From positions 2,028,501 to 2,092,500 of the forward strand of contig CAUEEP010000759.1 of assembly GCA_958450365.1 (NCBI GenBank): a DNA stretch of 64,000 nucleotides. Direction: 5' to 3'. The stretch comes from Mesorhabditis belari (lineage: Eukaryota; Nematoda; Chromadorea; Rhabditida; Rhabditidae). Each line of letters opens with the position of its first letter. The stretch's first letter is position 1. Both the position numbers and the translations under genes were made by a program. This document shows, in pieces, positions 11,641 to 22,600 of the stretch. The notes under the pieces are model-generated. The model saw nothing but the letters and a program-made list of their open reading frames with translations. It was not told the origin of the DNA and did no database searches.

Positions 11641-11945
11641 ATTTTCGATGGCGCAGTGGGTCAAGCAAAGATTTTCCAGGCGGAGGGTCGCTGGTTCGAG
11701 TCCGGTCACCGCCAGAAGTTTGCTTTTTTTTAGAAAAAACGGTTTAGATAGATTCTGTGACATCCAGCTTGAATGAAAAACGTTTTTGTTTCACTCAATT
11801 TCCTTTCATTTCTCTTAAAATTGCGCGAAATGAGATCACGGGAAAATAAGCCGAAACAGGCAAAATTAAAGCTAAAGAAAATGCTATTCATAAATCCTGG
11901 AACGCACTGAATCTTTAGCAATTATTGGTAGCTGAAAATCAATTG
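11641..11945. mobile_element. SINE-like repeat copy 3 with a different, plus-strand tRNA-like head
   Basis: The plus strand has ATGGCGCAGTGGGTCAAG (A box) and GGTTCGAGTCC (B box) at about 11647-11714. The body that follows (11737-11940) is the same as in copies 1 and 2. Head identity and orientation therefore differ between copies while the body is constant. Confidence 0.75.
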
Positions 11946-12340
11946 GACTCCAACGTACGCTGTGACATCCAGAATGAGCAATACTTTTAGAATTTTGATC
12001 CTTTTTACTTGTAAAAGATCAACTAAAGCCCAGGTCCAAGCTACTTCGAATCAAAAGAGCACAGCTCCTCAATTTTTGCATTTTCTGAAGAGTTTTTTTC
12101 TGAAGAAATCCTAATTGACAAATATTTCGTCATTTTTGAAAAAAACCCCACTCATGCAGAGATTCTAAACGTTTTGGGCACTCTGCTCAAGCCTATTCTC
12201 TAGATCTTTTTTTCTATTCCTATTTCTATTTCTATTTCTATTCCCCAAATCTATTTTTACTACTTTTTCCTATATAAACTTTACTATTTTTTTGCTCATT
12301 TTCTGTAAAATCCCTTTTTTTACTCATTTTTTATTTATTT

Positions 12341-12354
12341 CTTTACAATTTCAG
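12341..12354 (+). promoter_or_regulatory. Splice acceptor upstream of the neuropeptide ATG (possible trans-splice site)
   Basis: A pyrimidine-rich TTTACAATTTCAG lies 16 bp before the start codon with no obvious upstream exon. In nematodes such a site often receives a spliced leader; that use here is inference. Confidence 0.5.
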
Positions 12355-12370
12355 GGTTTCCACATCAGAA

Positions 12371-13791
12371 ATGTTTGCATTAAGATCGTTCTGCAGAGAT
12401 CTTTTCTTTCTCGTCGCCCTCGTGAGTTTCTTTGAGTTTGAATTGGGGAATTGAGTTGGAGAGTTGGAATGGAGAATTGAATTGGAGAATTGAATTGGGG
12501 AATTGAATTGGGGAATTGAATTGGAGAATTTGAATTGGAGAATTGAATTGAAGAATTTGAATTGAAGAATTGAATTGGAGAATTGGAATCAATCGTTTAT
12601 GAATTCAAAATCCTTTTTTTAGATCTCTATCTGCAGTAAATGTGATGCAAAGAGGACAGGTTTTTTTTGGCAATTATTTTGTTTTTTAACTGAAACTTTT
12701 TAGTTAGTCGCTCACGTCGATCGGTGCCCAGTGACGAGTGGACGAAATCTTTTCAGGATTATGGTAAGGTTGCTCTTGATGATAGGTAGCTGTTGGCGAT
12801 AGATAGCTGTTGATGATAGGGAGCTGTTGGCGATAGGGAGCTGTTGATGATATGTAGCTGTTGATGATAGGTAGCTGTTGATGATAGGTAGCTGTTGATG
12901 ATAGGGAGCTGTTGATGATAGGGAGCTGTTGATGATAGACAGCTTTTGAAGATAGATAGCTGTTGATAATAGATAGCTGTTGATGATAGGTAACTGTTGG
13001 CGATAGCTACCTATCGTCACCAACAGCTGCCTATCGTCAAGAGCTACAGTACTGGACAATGAAATATGATATTTGAAAAACGTTCGTCACTTTCGCGCGC
13101 CTGTAACTCCCTTGTCTTTAAGTTTAAACTATTAGTGTTATACATTTTCTGAAAGCTCTTTTCAAGGGCTACACAATGATAATATTAATATTTAGAAATA
13201 CGGTAAAGACAATGGAGTTACAGACGCGCGAAAGTGACGATCTCTTTTCAAATATGATATTTCATTGTCCAGTGGTGTAGCTCTTGATGATAGGTAGCTG
13301 TTGATGATAGACAGCTGCTGATGATATGTAGCTGTTGATGATAGATAGCTGTTGATGATAGCTACCTATCGTCATCAACAGCTACCTATCGTCATCAACA
13401 GCTACCTCAACAGCTACCTATCATCAACAGCTATCTATCAGCTGTGGGCGTGTAAAAATAAAGTAAATAGCCAAGAGTACAAATAAAAAACAAATAAACT
13501 TTCCAGATTAAAAAATAGAACATTTTATATCGACCGAAATTTTATTTGCATCAACCTATTAGTTGAACAGTTTAACAGTAAGCTCACCTGAAATCAGTTT
13601 GAAGCGGTGGGTAAGCTAGAGTTGGATAAACCAGTTGAAGTTGGAATGACTGTTCGTCTCTCAATCGATGTTGTTGATCGATCTGAAATCGGTGACTTGT
13701 TTTTTGTCTTTCGAAAAGGTTTATCAGATTAGCTGGAGTTTTACATTAAAAGTTCGCTATTGATCTTAGATTTTATATTAATCTTTGTTTA

Positions 13792-13824
<33 letters not shown>

Positions 13825-14643
13825 TCCTTTCTTTCCTTTCTTTCTTTCCTTTCTTTCTTTCATTAGAATGATTCGTACAGCTGGCCAATCATAAATGTAC
13901 AGCTAGCCAATCACAAATGTCTAGCTAGCCAATCACAAACGATTCGTCCAGCTAGCCGTCCAGCTAACCAATAATCATTTTTACAATAATTTCCAGGCGG
14001 TGTGCCAAGTGATCGCTTTTATCGAGTCAATTTCTACGATGCTCCTTTTGAGAAACGATCTGAACAGGTGGTTACTGTAGATTGTTCATAGATCATAGAC
14101 GTTCATTTGTACTGTAGGTTTGGGTACTGTAACGGCTTAGGCTTAGGCTTAGGCTGGCTTAGGCTTAGGCTCAGGCTTAGGCTTAGGCTTAGGCTTAGGC
14201 TTTGGCTTAGGCTTAGACTTAGGCTTAGGCTTAGGCTTAGGGCTAAAGGTTTATATAATCTAGAAAATTACTGTAAAAGTAAAGAGATTAGAGAATCGAG
14301 ATAATTCAATTTTGATTCAATTTTCGATGATTTCCTGTTTAATTTGTTTAATTTGTTTAATTTATTCAACTTTTTCAGGCTCTCCGTTTTCTTGAACGTC
14401 CCACTCGACGCGATTACAATATTTGGCTAAAACGATTGGGGAAAAGAGCGGTTTGAGTTTGAAATCGAAATCTGAATCATATTTAGAAAAGATTCTAAAA
14501 GCTAAGAGTCTAAAAGCTAAGATTCTAAAAAACTCAAATTACATTACAATTTGATCTCTTAATCTTTCCAGGATCGAAATGCCCGTTCAAAAGATTTTGG
14601 AAGAGTTTGGCTGAAGAAACTTGGAAAAAGAATGCTTATGTAA
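12371..14643 (+). CDS. Secreted neuropeptide precursor with two predicted amidated peptides
   Basis: Exons: 12371-12421, 12623-12659, 12704-12763, 13997-14067, 14379-14450, 14572-14643 (TAA), giving 120 residues. The start MFALRSFCRDLFFLVAL resembles a signal peptide. Dibasic processing sites follow: RSRR, EKR, TRR, GKR and GKR. The two GKR sites predict C-terminal amides on DYNIWLKRL and on a peptide ending RVWLKKL, so the mature peptides share a W-L-K-[RK]-L-amide end. A longer spacer peptide starts SVPSDEW and contains FYRVNFYDAPFE. AATAAA is at 14652. The fourth intron is filled with TTAGGC-type repeats and the third holds two CTATC-type arrays and a MITE. I do not recognise it as a named flp or nlp family, and no receptor is implied. 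Confidence 0.85.
12430..12590. repeat. GAATTGAATTGGAGAATTG array, first intron of the neuropeptide gene
   Basis: A GAATTG-based unit repeated about 14 times between the first two coding exons. Confidence 0.85.
12772..13440. repeat. 17-bp GATGATAGGTAGCTGTT array with head-to-head inversions, split by a MITE
   Basis: Forward units run 12772-13005, inverted units 13006-13044. A MITE follows (13045-13279), then forward units 13280-13355 and inverted units 13356-13440. The array is thus palindromic at two points, and the MITE sits at one of the inversions. Confidence 0.85.
13045..13279. mobile_element. 235-bp MITE of the long-TIR Tc1-like family
   Basis: Ends in TA on each side, with inverted ends CAGTACTGGACAATG...CATTGTCCAGTGGTG. 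The ends and interior match both ends of the larger element at 26377-27643, of which this is an internal-deletion derivative. Confidence 0.85.
13795..13865. repeat. CTTT microsatellite
   Basis: A run of TTTC units in the third intron of the neuropeptide gene. Confidence 0.9.
14128..14245 (+). repeat. Interstitial TTAGGC (nematode telomere-type) array
   Basis: GGCTTA units with few variants fill most of the intron between exons 13997-14067 and 14379-14450. TTAGGC is the usual nematode telomere repeat. Confidence 0.85.
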
Positions 14644-14761
14644 AAGGTTGAAATAAAGAGTTTTTTGTGTACTTGTACTTTTGTACTTTTTGCGTACAAA
14701 TAAAGGTATGCCTTTTGGGAGATTTCTAGCAATTCTAATGATGGTTTTGTGGACTTCAAAG

Positions 14762-15010
14762 GCTTCAGCTAGGCAGATGAGCTAAGCTAAGCTAGGCAGA
14801 TGAGCTAAGCTAAGCTAGGCAGATGAGCTAAGCTAAGCTAGGCAGCTGAGCTAAGCTAAGCTAGGCAGCTGAGCTAGGCAGTTGGGCTAGGCAGCTGAGC
14901 TAGGCTGTTGGGCTAGGCAGTTGGGCTAGGCAGCCAGGAAGACAGGAAGACAGGAAGATAGGAAGAGAGGAGGAGAGGAAGATAGGAAGATAGGAAGACA
15001 GGAAGAGAGG
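14762..15010. repeat. GAGCTAAGCTAAGCTAGGCA array followed by GGAAGACA purine array
   Basis: Lies just 3' of the neuropeptide gene. The purine tract and the following GATAAAAAGCGATAAATG sequence recur at 39180-39300. Confidence 0.85.
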
Positions 15011-15069
15011 GATAAAAAGCGATAAATGAAAAGAGAATGGGGACATTTGTCGCCCATTTTCTTGTAAAA

Positions 15070-16400
15070 CTAGACATTCGTTCACTTTTCCATGTCATCC
15101 TTCTTCTTTTCCCTTTTTCTTTAGCTCTCCGGAGACCCGGGGAAGTAAGTGTGAGCAATAAGAATACTGTAGTTCAGTGATCTCAGTGGATACGAGACGT
15201 TTTCATTGAGTACTTTGTAGCGCATCCTCGAACTAAGACTAAAAGTTGACGTAGAGATCGATGAAACGAGCATTTCCAAAAGAAAGCATAACCGTGATCG
15301 TTTGTCTGGTCATCAGAGGCATCAGAGGCAATGGATGTTTGGTGGTATAAAGCGTGCGTCCGAATGAGAATGCTTGAGATGATCCTATCCACAGATCATC
15401 AGATTGCCAGATCATCAGATTAACATCTTTGGAGATGTGAAAAAGGTTTGAAAATCGATTATCCAACGTATCGAATGCCAAATTTCGAAATTCAACAATC
15501 AAAGTTGTTGGAAAAGCACTCTAAAACACGTGTTAAATCAAAAAGATAGATCAAAAATCCCCGGCGAATTAAAGATATTTCCTTTCTGATCATTTTAAGA
15601 CCAAAAAATGTCAAAATCCGTTCATTTTAAGGTCAGAAGAATCGTTTTTAAGATGGCAATGGATAACCTACCGTAACCCGCGCACAATAGCTTAAGGGTC
15701 GAATTCTAAAATGCAACCAATTCAAAAATTGTGTTTTCTGTTGTTCAAAAAAGTGTTTTGTAAAGGAAATTTTGTTCTTTTCTTTAAAGCATTCTTTTCG
15801 TGTCACTCGTCGGAAAAAAAACGGCTTCTGTGACACTGCTATGGGGTCAGGACTTGGGTAATTAAACTGATTTGAAAAAAATTAATTGAATTGAAAAAAA
15901 AATTGCGTTTTTCTAAGGTAACGAATCATTTTTGAAAGCTCAAAACAATTCTGAAGGAAATTCTGACTGAAAATAAACTCTCTGAAGTTTGTTGAGCTAA
16001 AATTCAAGGCCGGATTCAGATTCTAGAGTCTTTCAAGGCCTCATGTTAAGGCCAAGGCAAATTTCCTGGGATTCACTTATTCATTTTAATCCCTCGATTC
16101 AAATCAGGCCGTTTCGCAAAAGATTCGCGATCGTCAATGCGTTAAAAACAGTGAATACTTTCGTAGTTTCTTTTTTTTTTCATTACAATCCTTTTGTATT
16201 CGATTGAGTCAAATATTTTTTATCAAATCAAATATTTTATAAATCAAATATTTTATAAATCAAATATTTTATCAAATCAAATATTTTATAAATCAAATAT
16301 TTTATAAATCAAATTAATGAATGAATCACGTTGAAAAGAGGTTTTACGATATGCTTTATTCAGTTGAATAGCGACAAAACAAAATGACAATAATTACCCA
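15070..16400. other. Intergenic stretch without a supportable gene
   Basis: AT-rich. A minus-strand open frame at 15239-15502 of about 87 codons has non-repetitive composition but no recognisable domain. A GGGTAATTAAAC motif at about 15856 is shared with the composite repeats elsewhere. At 16205-16310 an ATATTTTATAAATCAA microsatellite is seen. Confidence 0.45.
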
Positions 16401-16405
16401 GGACA

Positions 16406-16660
16406 TCACTCAAAACACACCCAAAAAATAAATAGATACCTCGAGAAAGAATCACAGAAAGAATCACCAATCAATGCAGAAAATGCAGAAATTGCGGCTT
16501 TAAATCTAGCCAAGGTGGGAATATCACGAACATGAGGGGATAAAACGTTCCAGAATTTAATAACTCGATTAAAAAAGAAACTGTGGGGGCTTTTAGAGGA
16601 AACGCATGGTTGGCGTATGAGAAAAGGTCCCCTTCTGGAGAGGAGTTTTATTCCGTCAAA
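16406..16660 (-). mobile_element. 3' fragment of a LINE reverse transcriptase
   Basis: The minus strand encodes NRVIKFWNVLSPHV and RDIPTLARFKAAI, the usual C-terminal motif of non-LTR reverse transcriptases (N-R-V-x-x-x-W-N-x-L then F-K). A TGA closes the frame at 16406-16408. No catalytic domain is present. The fragment directly abuts the stop codon of the kinase gene at 16661. Confidence 0.75.
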
Positions 16661-19600
16661 TCAATCAAAAGGATTGCCTTTTGATTGATTAAAAGATACT
16701 CCAAAAGCCGCAAGGTTCAAATCGTCAATTTTAACCGCAATCCATTCTTTTGTCCCATCAAAACCAATTGGTCGAATCAATTCCATTTGGGTTTTTGAGA
16801 TTACCGGTTGAAAATCTCCATCTGTTGCTAGCTAGAAGATATATCATACTATTAGATATATCATACTATCATACTATCATGCTATTGAAAAGAAAGTTCT
16901 CGGAAAAAGTTTGGAATGTTATTTTTTTTTGAAAAACTAGAAAACGTTCAAGATTCAAGGTATACCCCATTATTAAGTATAACTTGTTGCCATTTATTTG
17001 GTTGAGCACGGATTCCCTTCTCTTAGAAATTCTTTGACTGGCTGTCAAAAAAAGTCGCGTAGCCAGGTGGAGACCTCAGCTCCATCTCCGAAGTGCTCTC
17101 CATCGAGTTCTGCAGCCAGCTTCCGGAATAGATGAAAATCAAAGGGATCAAGACCTTGCCCCCTTTGATTGTACGGTGGATGGGCTGTACAGTGGATGAG
17201 GCAGAACTTCCCAGCCAAACTCCTTTGTTTCTCTTCTGTCAGCTTCGCAAAATGAGCTCTGCGTCGTGTTGAAGGAGGACTTTTCCCTTATTTGGTCTTG
17301 TTTTTTTGATTCCTTTGGCGAGTCGGTCTAGTTGATTTGTATAAAGTAAAGCTGTAACTGTTGTCTTTCCAGGCAGCAACTCCCAGTATATAAGTCCTTC
17401 GAGATCCCACCAAATACTCAACATAATCTTCTTCTGTTGGAGTTTAGATTTGGGTTCAGGTTTTGGCTTTTCTCTAGGCCCTACCCATTGCTTGTATCTC
17501 CGATAGTTGACATACAGCACCCACTTTTCATCCTCAATCACCACATGTGACAAAAAAGAATATCGGTTGTATCTTGAGAGAAGGGCAGACGAGATTGAAA
17601 GGCGCCTCCATCTCATCACGTCAGTCAGAGTGTGGAGAACCCAGGAGCCAAATTTGAGTGAAGATGAGTGAAGATGCGTTTGAATTGTTGCTCTCCTAGC
17701 TGCTGCTCTGTTGCTCTCCTAGCTGCTGCTCTGTTGCTCACTGCTGCGCACAGCTGCTCTCCCAATTCCCGGGTAGACAGTTTGTTATCGTTTTGTAAGA
17801 GCAAGAGCTGTTTCATCGAAGTCAATCGGGCGAGTCAGTCAGTCGGCTGACCGCGGTGCATCTTCCATGGAAAAGTCTCCTCTTTGGAAACGATCGTACC
17901 ATTTATAAACTGTCGAAGTTTATTGAAGCTTAAACTTATTGAAGCTCGCCCTTATTGAAGCTTGAATAGTATTGATTTCCTCAAGAACTTTAGCTGAAAC
18001 CTTGGCAAAGAACGAAATGACATGCCAAAGCTGACCCTCGGGAAGCCATTGAGCATCTCCCAAAGAAAATAGCAGTATTTCATTTGGGTGTAGTCAATGA
18101 ATGAGGCTTTATGTAAAAAAGATGACTTATCAGCGGCTGCATCGCGTGTTCGAGGAATTTAATAAACCAAAAGTAGAAAAAAAAATTCTGAGGACTTTCT
18201 TTTCAAACTGATAGTTTTATCAAACACTCGAAAACGCCAACCTCATTTAGAGCTTGGATTTTTCGATACGTTTCCTCGATGTTTGGCCGTTTTTCTATAC
18301 GAGAATGAGTACATCTAAATTTTTATAAAAAGAAATTAAAAAAGTTGAAAAGTTGAAAAAATTAAAAAATTGAAAAATTTGAAAACTAAAGCATTTCAAA
18401 AAGTAGATCTTTTCTTTTCAACTAAAACTTTTCAACTTTTCAACTCACTCAGCAACTAACAACTCACTCGGCAACTAACAACTTTAGCTCTTTCGAACAA
18501 TGAATAATCTCCTCTAATGTGTAGAGATCATTCCAAAAATCGTGAAAAAATTTGGGAGCTACAAAATATCTTTCCTCGATATATATTGAATGAACAAATC
18601 TAAAAAGATTTCATTTTCGATTCTTCGATTCGCGATTTTAAATTCTTCGATACTTTTTCGCTCTTTTCCGTTATACATCCACAAAAATCAATCACCCGAT
18701 CAGAACGAGATTGCATCGGCCTCGGTAGTCGGTAAGCGAAAGTCCACGCCGAGTCGACCACGCCGAGTCGACCACGCCGAGTCGACCACGCCGAGTCGAC
18801 CACGCCGAGTCGACCACGCCGAGTCGACCACGCCGAGTCGACCACGCCGAGTCGACCACGCCGAGTCGACCACGCCGAGTCGACCACGCCGAGTCGACCA
18901 CGCCGAGTCGACCACGCCGAGTCGACCACGCCGTTCGCAAAACAATGAATTTCCGTTATGCATCCGCAAAATTAGCATTTCGGCCAAATTTGCACTCTTC
19001 CATGAAAATAAACAAGGAAAACCACAGAAAATTCATTTTTTTGCTATTTCCTGACGGCGCGATGGATTATGTTTCGCTTACCGACCACCGAGGCCGATAC
19101 AATCTCGTTCTTTCAACAACCGCGCATCTTGCTTGCTACTCGCATTACTACTTACTACTATTTCCTCGCTCGGTGGATTATGTTTCGCTTACCGACCACC
19201 GAGGCCGATACAATCTCGTTCTTTCAACAACCGCGCATCTTCCTTACTACTCGCACATGCGCTAACCATCACCTTATGAAGCTGACAATCTAATATTTCT
19301 CAATCAGAATCCCCGATGGAGATGTGACAAAACGTCGTGTCAGACGGCGATCGGTCTGGGTGTTGGCTCATGGATGCAGGGCACCAAAATTCCCTTTCTC
19401 ACAATCCTACGATTCATGGATGGACTATGGATCTATGGATGGACTCAACAGTGGATCTCGATCGACTATTGTGCGAAAGAATTTGGAGATGAATCACAAC
19501 ACCGCGCTCGACTTTAACAACTACATGCGGGATCTTTACGTGGAATATCTGGTGAAGAAGCCGAGTGGAAAAATTCGAGGATCCAATCGAATCGTCGAGG

Positions 19601-22600
19601 TGGAGGAGTCTCGCTTCTCAAAGCGAAAGGCGAATCTTGCCGCAAGTGTGGATATTTGGAGAGATTTGTCGAGAAACCAAGGAATGTTTTCTGGTCGAGG
19701 TGGTCGACCGCTTGGCTAAGATCCTATTGGAAGCGATGATTGAACACATCGAGCCGGGAACCCAAATTTAATCCGATTGTTGGCGCGGATTAGACATGGG
19801 AAATCGGGGCGGTCCGAGGCGACGATATTTTGGCCAAAAGTTTTTATCAAAATAAGTTATTTGTTTTAATTATTTTTGCATTAAATAGAGCGTCTTCTGG
19901 GCTACATTTTGACCTATAATACTTCTCAATGTCTTTTTGAATTGAACGAGAAAAATCTGTTTGACCAGTCGTCTCGAACCGAAAGCCTGACCCGAAGAGG
20001 CTTTCGGTTCGGGACGACGGGCCAAACGTATTTATTTCGTTCATCCACAGGAGGTTTTGTTATTTCTTAAATGTCAAAATGTAGCCCATACGATGATTTA
20101 TATAATGCAAAAAGAAATAGATCAATAACTTTTTTTCGGTAAAAACTATTGACCAAAATATCGTCGCCTTGAACCGCCGCGATTTCCCATGTCTACAACT
20201 CAACCATGTCTACGAGGATACAACTCAACAGATGGAGGAAGCCAGCTTTACTCAAGCTCAAGTCAACCACAAGTACAACTTTCTGAATCAGGATAACCCT
20301 GCCATTCACATGCAGATGATCGAGCGTCTATGGGGATCTGCTAAATGGAGAAACAAGAAGCATCGCGATACAGCACGTCATTTCCTATCGAGCTACATCG
20401 CTGAATCCTATCGAGCTACATCGCTGAATTCTTCAAAAGAAGTGGGAAAGGACAATTTCTACGATTAAATTCATGGATTTCTTATTATTAAATGATCAAG
20501 AGTTATTTTTGTGGATATACAACGGAAAAGTATCAATTTTTCTAACAAAAATTCAAAGTACTAAAAAGAAAACCTTCGTTCAACGATTTCCCACACAACC
20601 AAACCCATCGAGTATAAATCATTGAGTGGAGATGGGTTCTTAAAACAAATGATTTACTCGAACAAACAAAATTACTACTAATCGAACAAGGCAAGGCAAG
20701 GAGAGTACTTGCTTTGCATTTACTCTCTTGCTTCTTTTTGTTTAGCCTGCGTTAGGGATCATCCCATTTATGATAGCATCATAAATTTTAAGTGATACCT
20801 CGTTTTTAACTATGGTGTTTTTAACTTAGGGTGGTGCAAAAGAAACTGCCGATGGGTATCAGCTCTCATTTATCAGAAACGAGCGATGCTAACGGCATTA
20901 TTTTTTTCATGTTTTGTTCGCATATTTGTTTGCTATTTATTTCGACATTTGAATTTTTTGGTTATTGTTTATTTTATTTATTGTTTGGTTGTTGTTTGTT
21001 TTATTTAAAAATGCTTATATTTTTTATTTAGATCATGGTCGAGCAAAAGTTTGTGCTACGAGCAGCATCACTGTTTAACTTCAAAATTGGAAAGTCTGCT
21101 GCCGAATCGCCTCGTTCTCTCTGTGCTGCTTTCGGAGATGGCTGTTTGTCTCTCAGGCAGTGTCAGACTTGGTTTCAACGACTCCGAGAGGGAGACGAGA
21201 CTTTGGAAGATTACGAGCACGGTTCGAGGCCAGAAGTCGTGAGCAAAGCCAAGCTGAGGGACGTTATTCAGGCCGATCCATGCCAATCTGCTCGAGATCT
21301 TGCGAAAATATTTCATTGTGATCATGTCACCATCGAACGCCATCTTTTTTTTTGAATTTACCGTTAAATCGGCAGTTTCTTTTGCACCACCCTAATATTA
21401 TTATTAAAGTTCAGACCTTTCGAGGTTTGTCCAAAGGGTAGCCGTAAACTTCTGGACTCATGAATCGCTGTGTGCCGATGCAGGTGGGAATCGTGGAAGC
21501 GTCCAATTCACGTACACAGCCAAAATCAGCCAACTTTAAGACAAAATCTTGTTTCACCAAAATACTAAAAGAATTCACGATTATTTGTTTAGTCTGTTTC
21601 TTTTTCAAAGATTTGAAACATTTTCTTTCGGCCGATTCGAGAACAATTCGGGATTTTTAAACGGTTCGTCTCTTTTCTATGAGATTTTTCATTTGATCAT
21701 TTGATCCTAAATCATTTGATTGTTTAGTAAATCATTTGATTGTTTAGTATATCAATAATGTAGTCTGAAATATATTAGATTGACCCCATAAGTCTTGGTA
21801 ACACTTTGTTCTTTTGAAAAAATTCTTTATGCAATGAATTTGTTGACTGCGAATGACTGCGAATTGTTTATGAATTGTTGCGAATTGTTTTTTCCCGTTC
21901 TGTTTGCATCCAAAAAATCGACTTATCAGCCCTCTTTCAAAACATTTCATTCGCAGACTCCAATGCTGCTCCAATGCTCCAATCCAATGCTTCTTCTATT
22001 TTTTATTTAAAAGCTACCCCAGATCTTTCACCAAGAAATCTAAGACACGAGAAGTTCAAAAAAAAAGATCTTCTTTGTCCAAAATAATATTGAAAAGGGT
22101 GACCAAGAATTACCGCAACAACGTCGTATTATGTTATGAGCCCCATTTCACTTTTTGCTTACCTTTTTTTATGGTTTTTGTCTATTTTTCTTATTTTATG
22201 GTATGATTACTAACTTTCAATACATTAGTATGGTTGTTTTCAGGAATGGTGAAAGCGTCTCCACATCAACAATCGATCCTTGAGCTCAAGCGGCAGCGTG
22301 TTCAGGCGAGCGAGATCTGAAACGTTTGAGAGATCTCAAAACGCCTGAATGGCCCCAGAAGCCTCGTTTCTCGAGCCATTCAACGTTATGAAATTCTGGG
22401 CACAGTTTCTGATCGATCCAGGGATCTGATCGCCCTGGAAGAGGTGCAAAACGAACAGCGGTTACGCCGGCTAATGTCAAGAAAGTGCGCGATCGTCTAA
22501 GATTAAACCCTAACCAATCGGCTTGAGGAATGGCACAGAAAATGGGTCTGAAGAGCTGAAAAAGCTGAGAATGAAGCCGTACAAGAAAACAAATTTCAAT

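Larger units (their letters stand above)
18662..20530 (+). mobile_element. Merlin (ISXO2-like) DNA transposon, decayed, in a kinase intron
   Basis: Inverted termini are TCTTTTCCGTTATACATCC at 18662 and its complement ending GGAAAAG at 20530. The plus strand encodes an N-terminal zinc-ribbon-like segment WRCDKTSCQTAIGLGVGSWM (from about 19318), then IVEVEESRF and ETKECFLVEV in shifted frames. After a MITE comes NHKYNFLNQDN and IERLWGSAKWRNKKH, the conserved ISXO2-like DDE C-terminal block. Frameshifts at about 19512 and 19640 inactivate it. It fills the intron 18570-20573. Confidence 0.88.

Noticed and set aside
11647..11714. Functional tRNA gene on the plus strand
   Set aside because: Same reasoning: boxes intact, cloverleaf not convincing, embedded in a repeat.
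15239..15502. Minus-strand frame of about 87 codons as a gene
   Set aside because: Composition is protein-like, but there is no recognisable domain, no clear splice partners and no start context. It may be a gene remnant.
18740..18932. CRISPR-like regular array
   Set aside because: Head-to-tail units without unique spacers in a eukaryotic sequence; the same holds for 40283-40555 and 57478-57672.
18590..19054. Open frames on both strands with SRPRRVDHAE or GVVDSAWSTRR repeats
   Set aside because: Product of a 14-bp repeat lacking stops in all frames, inside a Merlin element.
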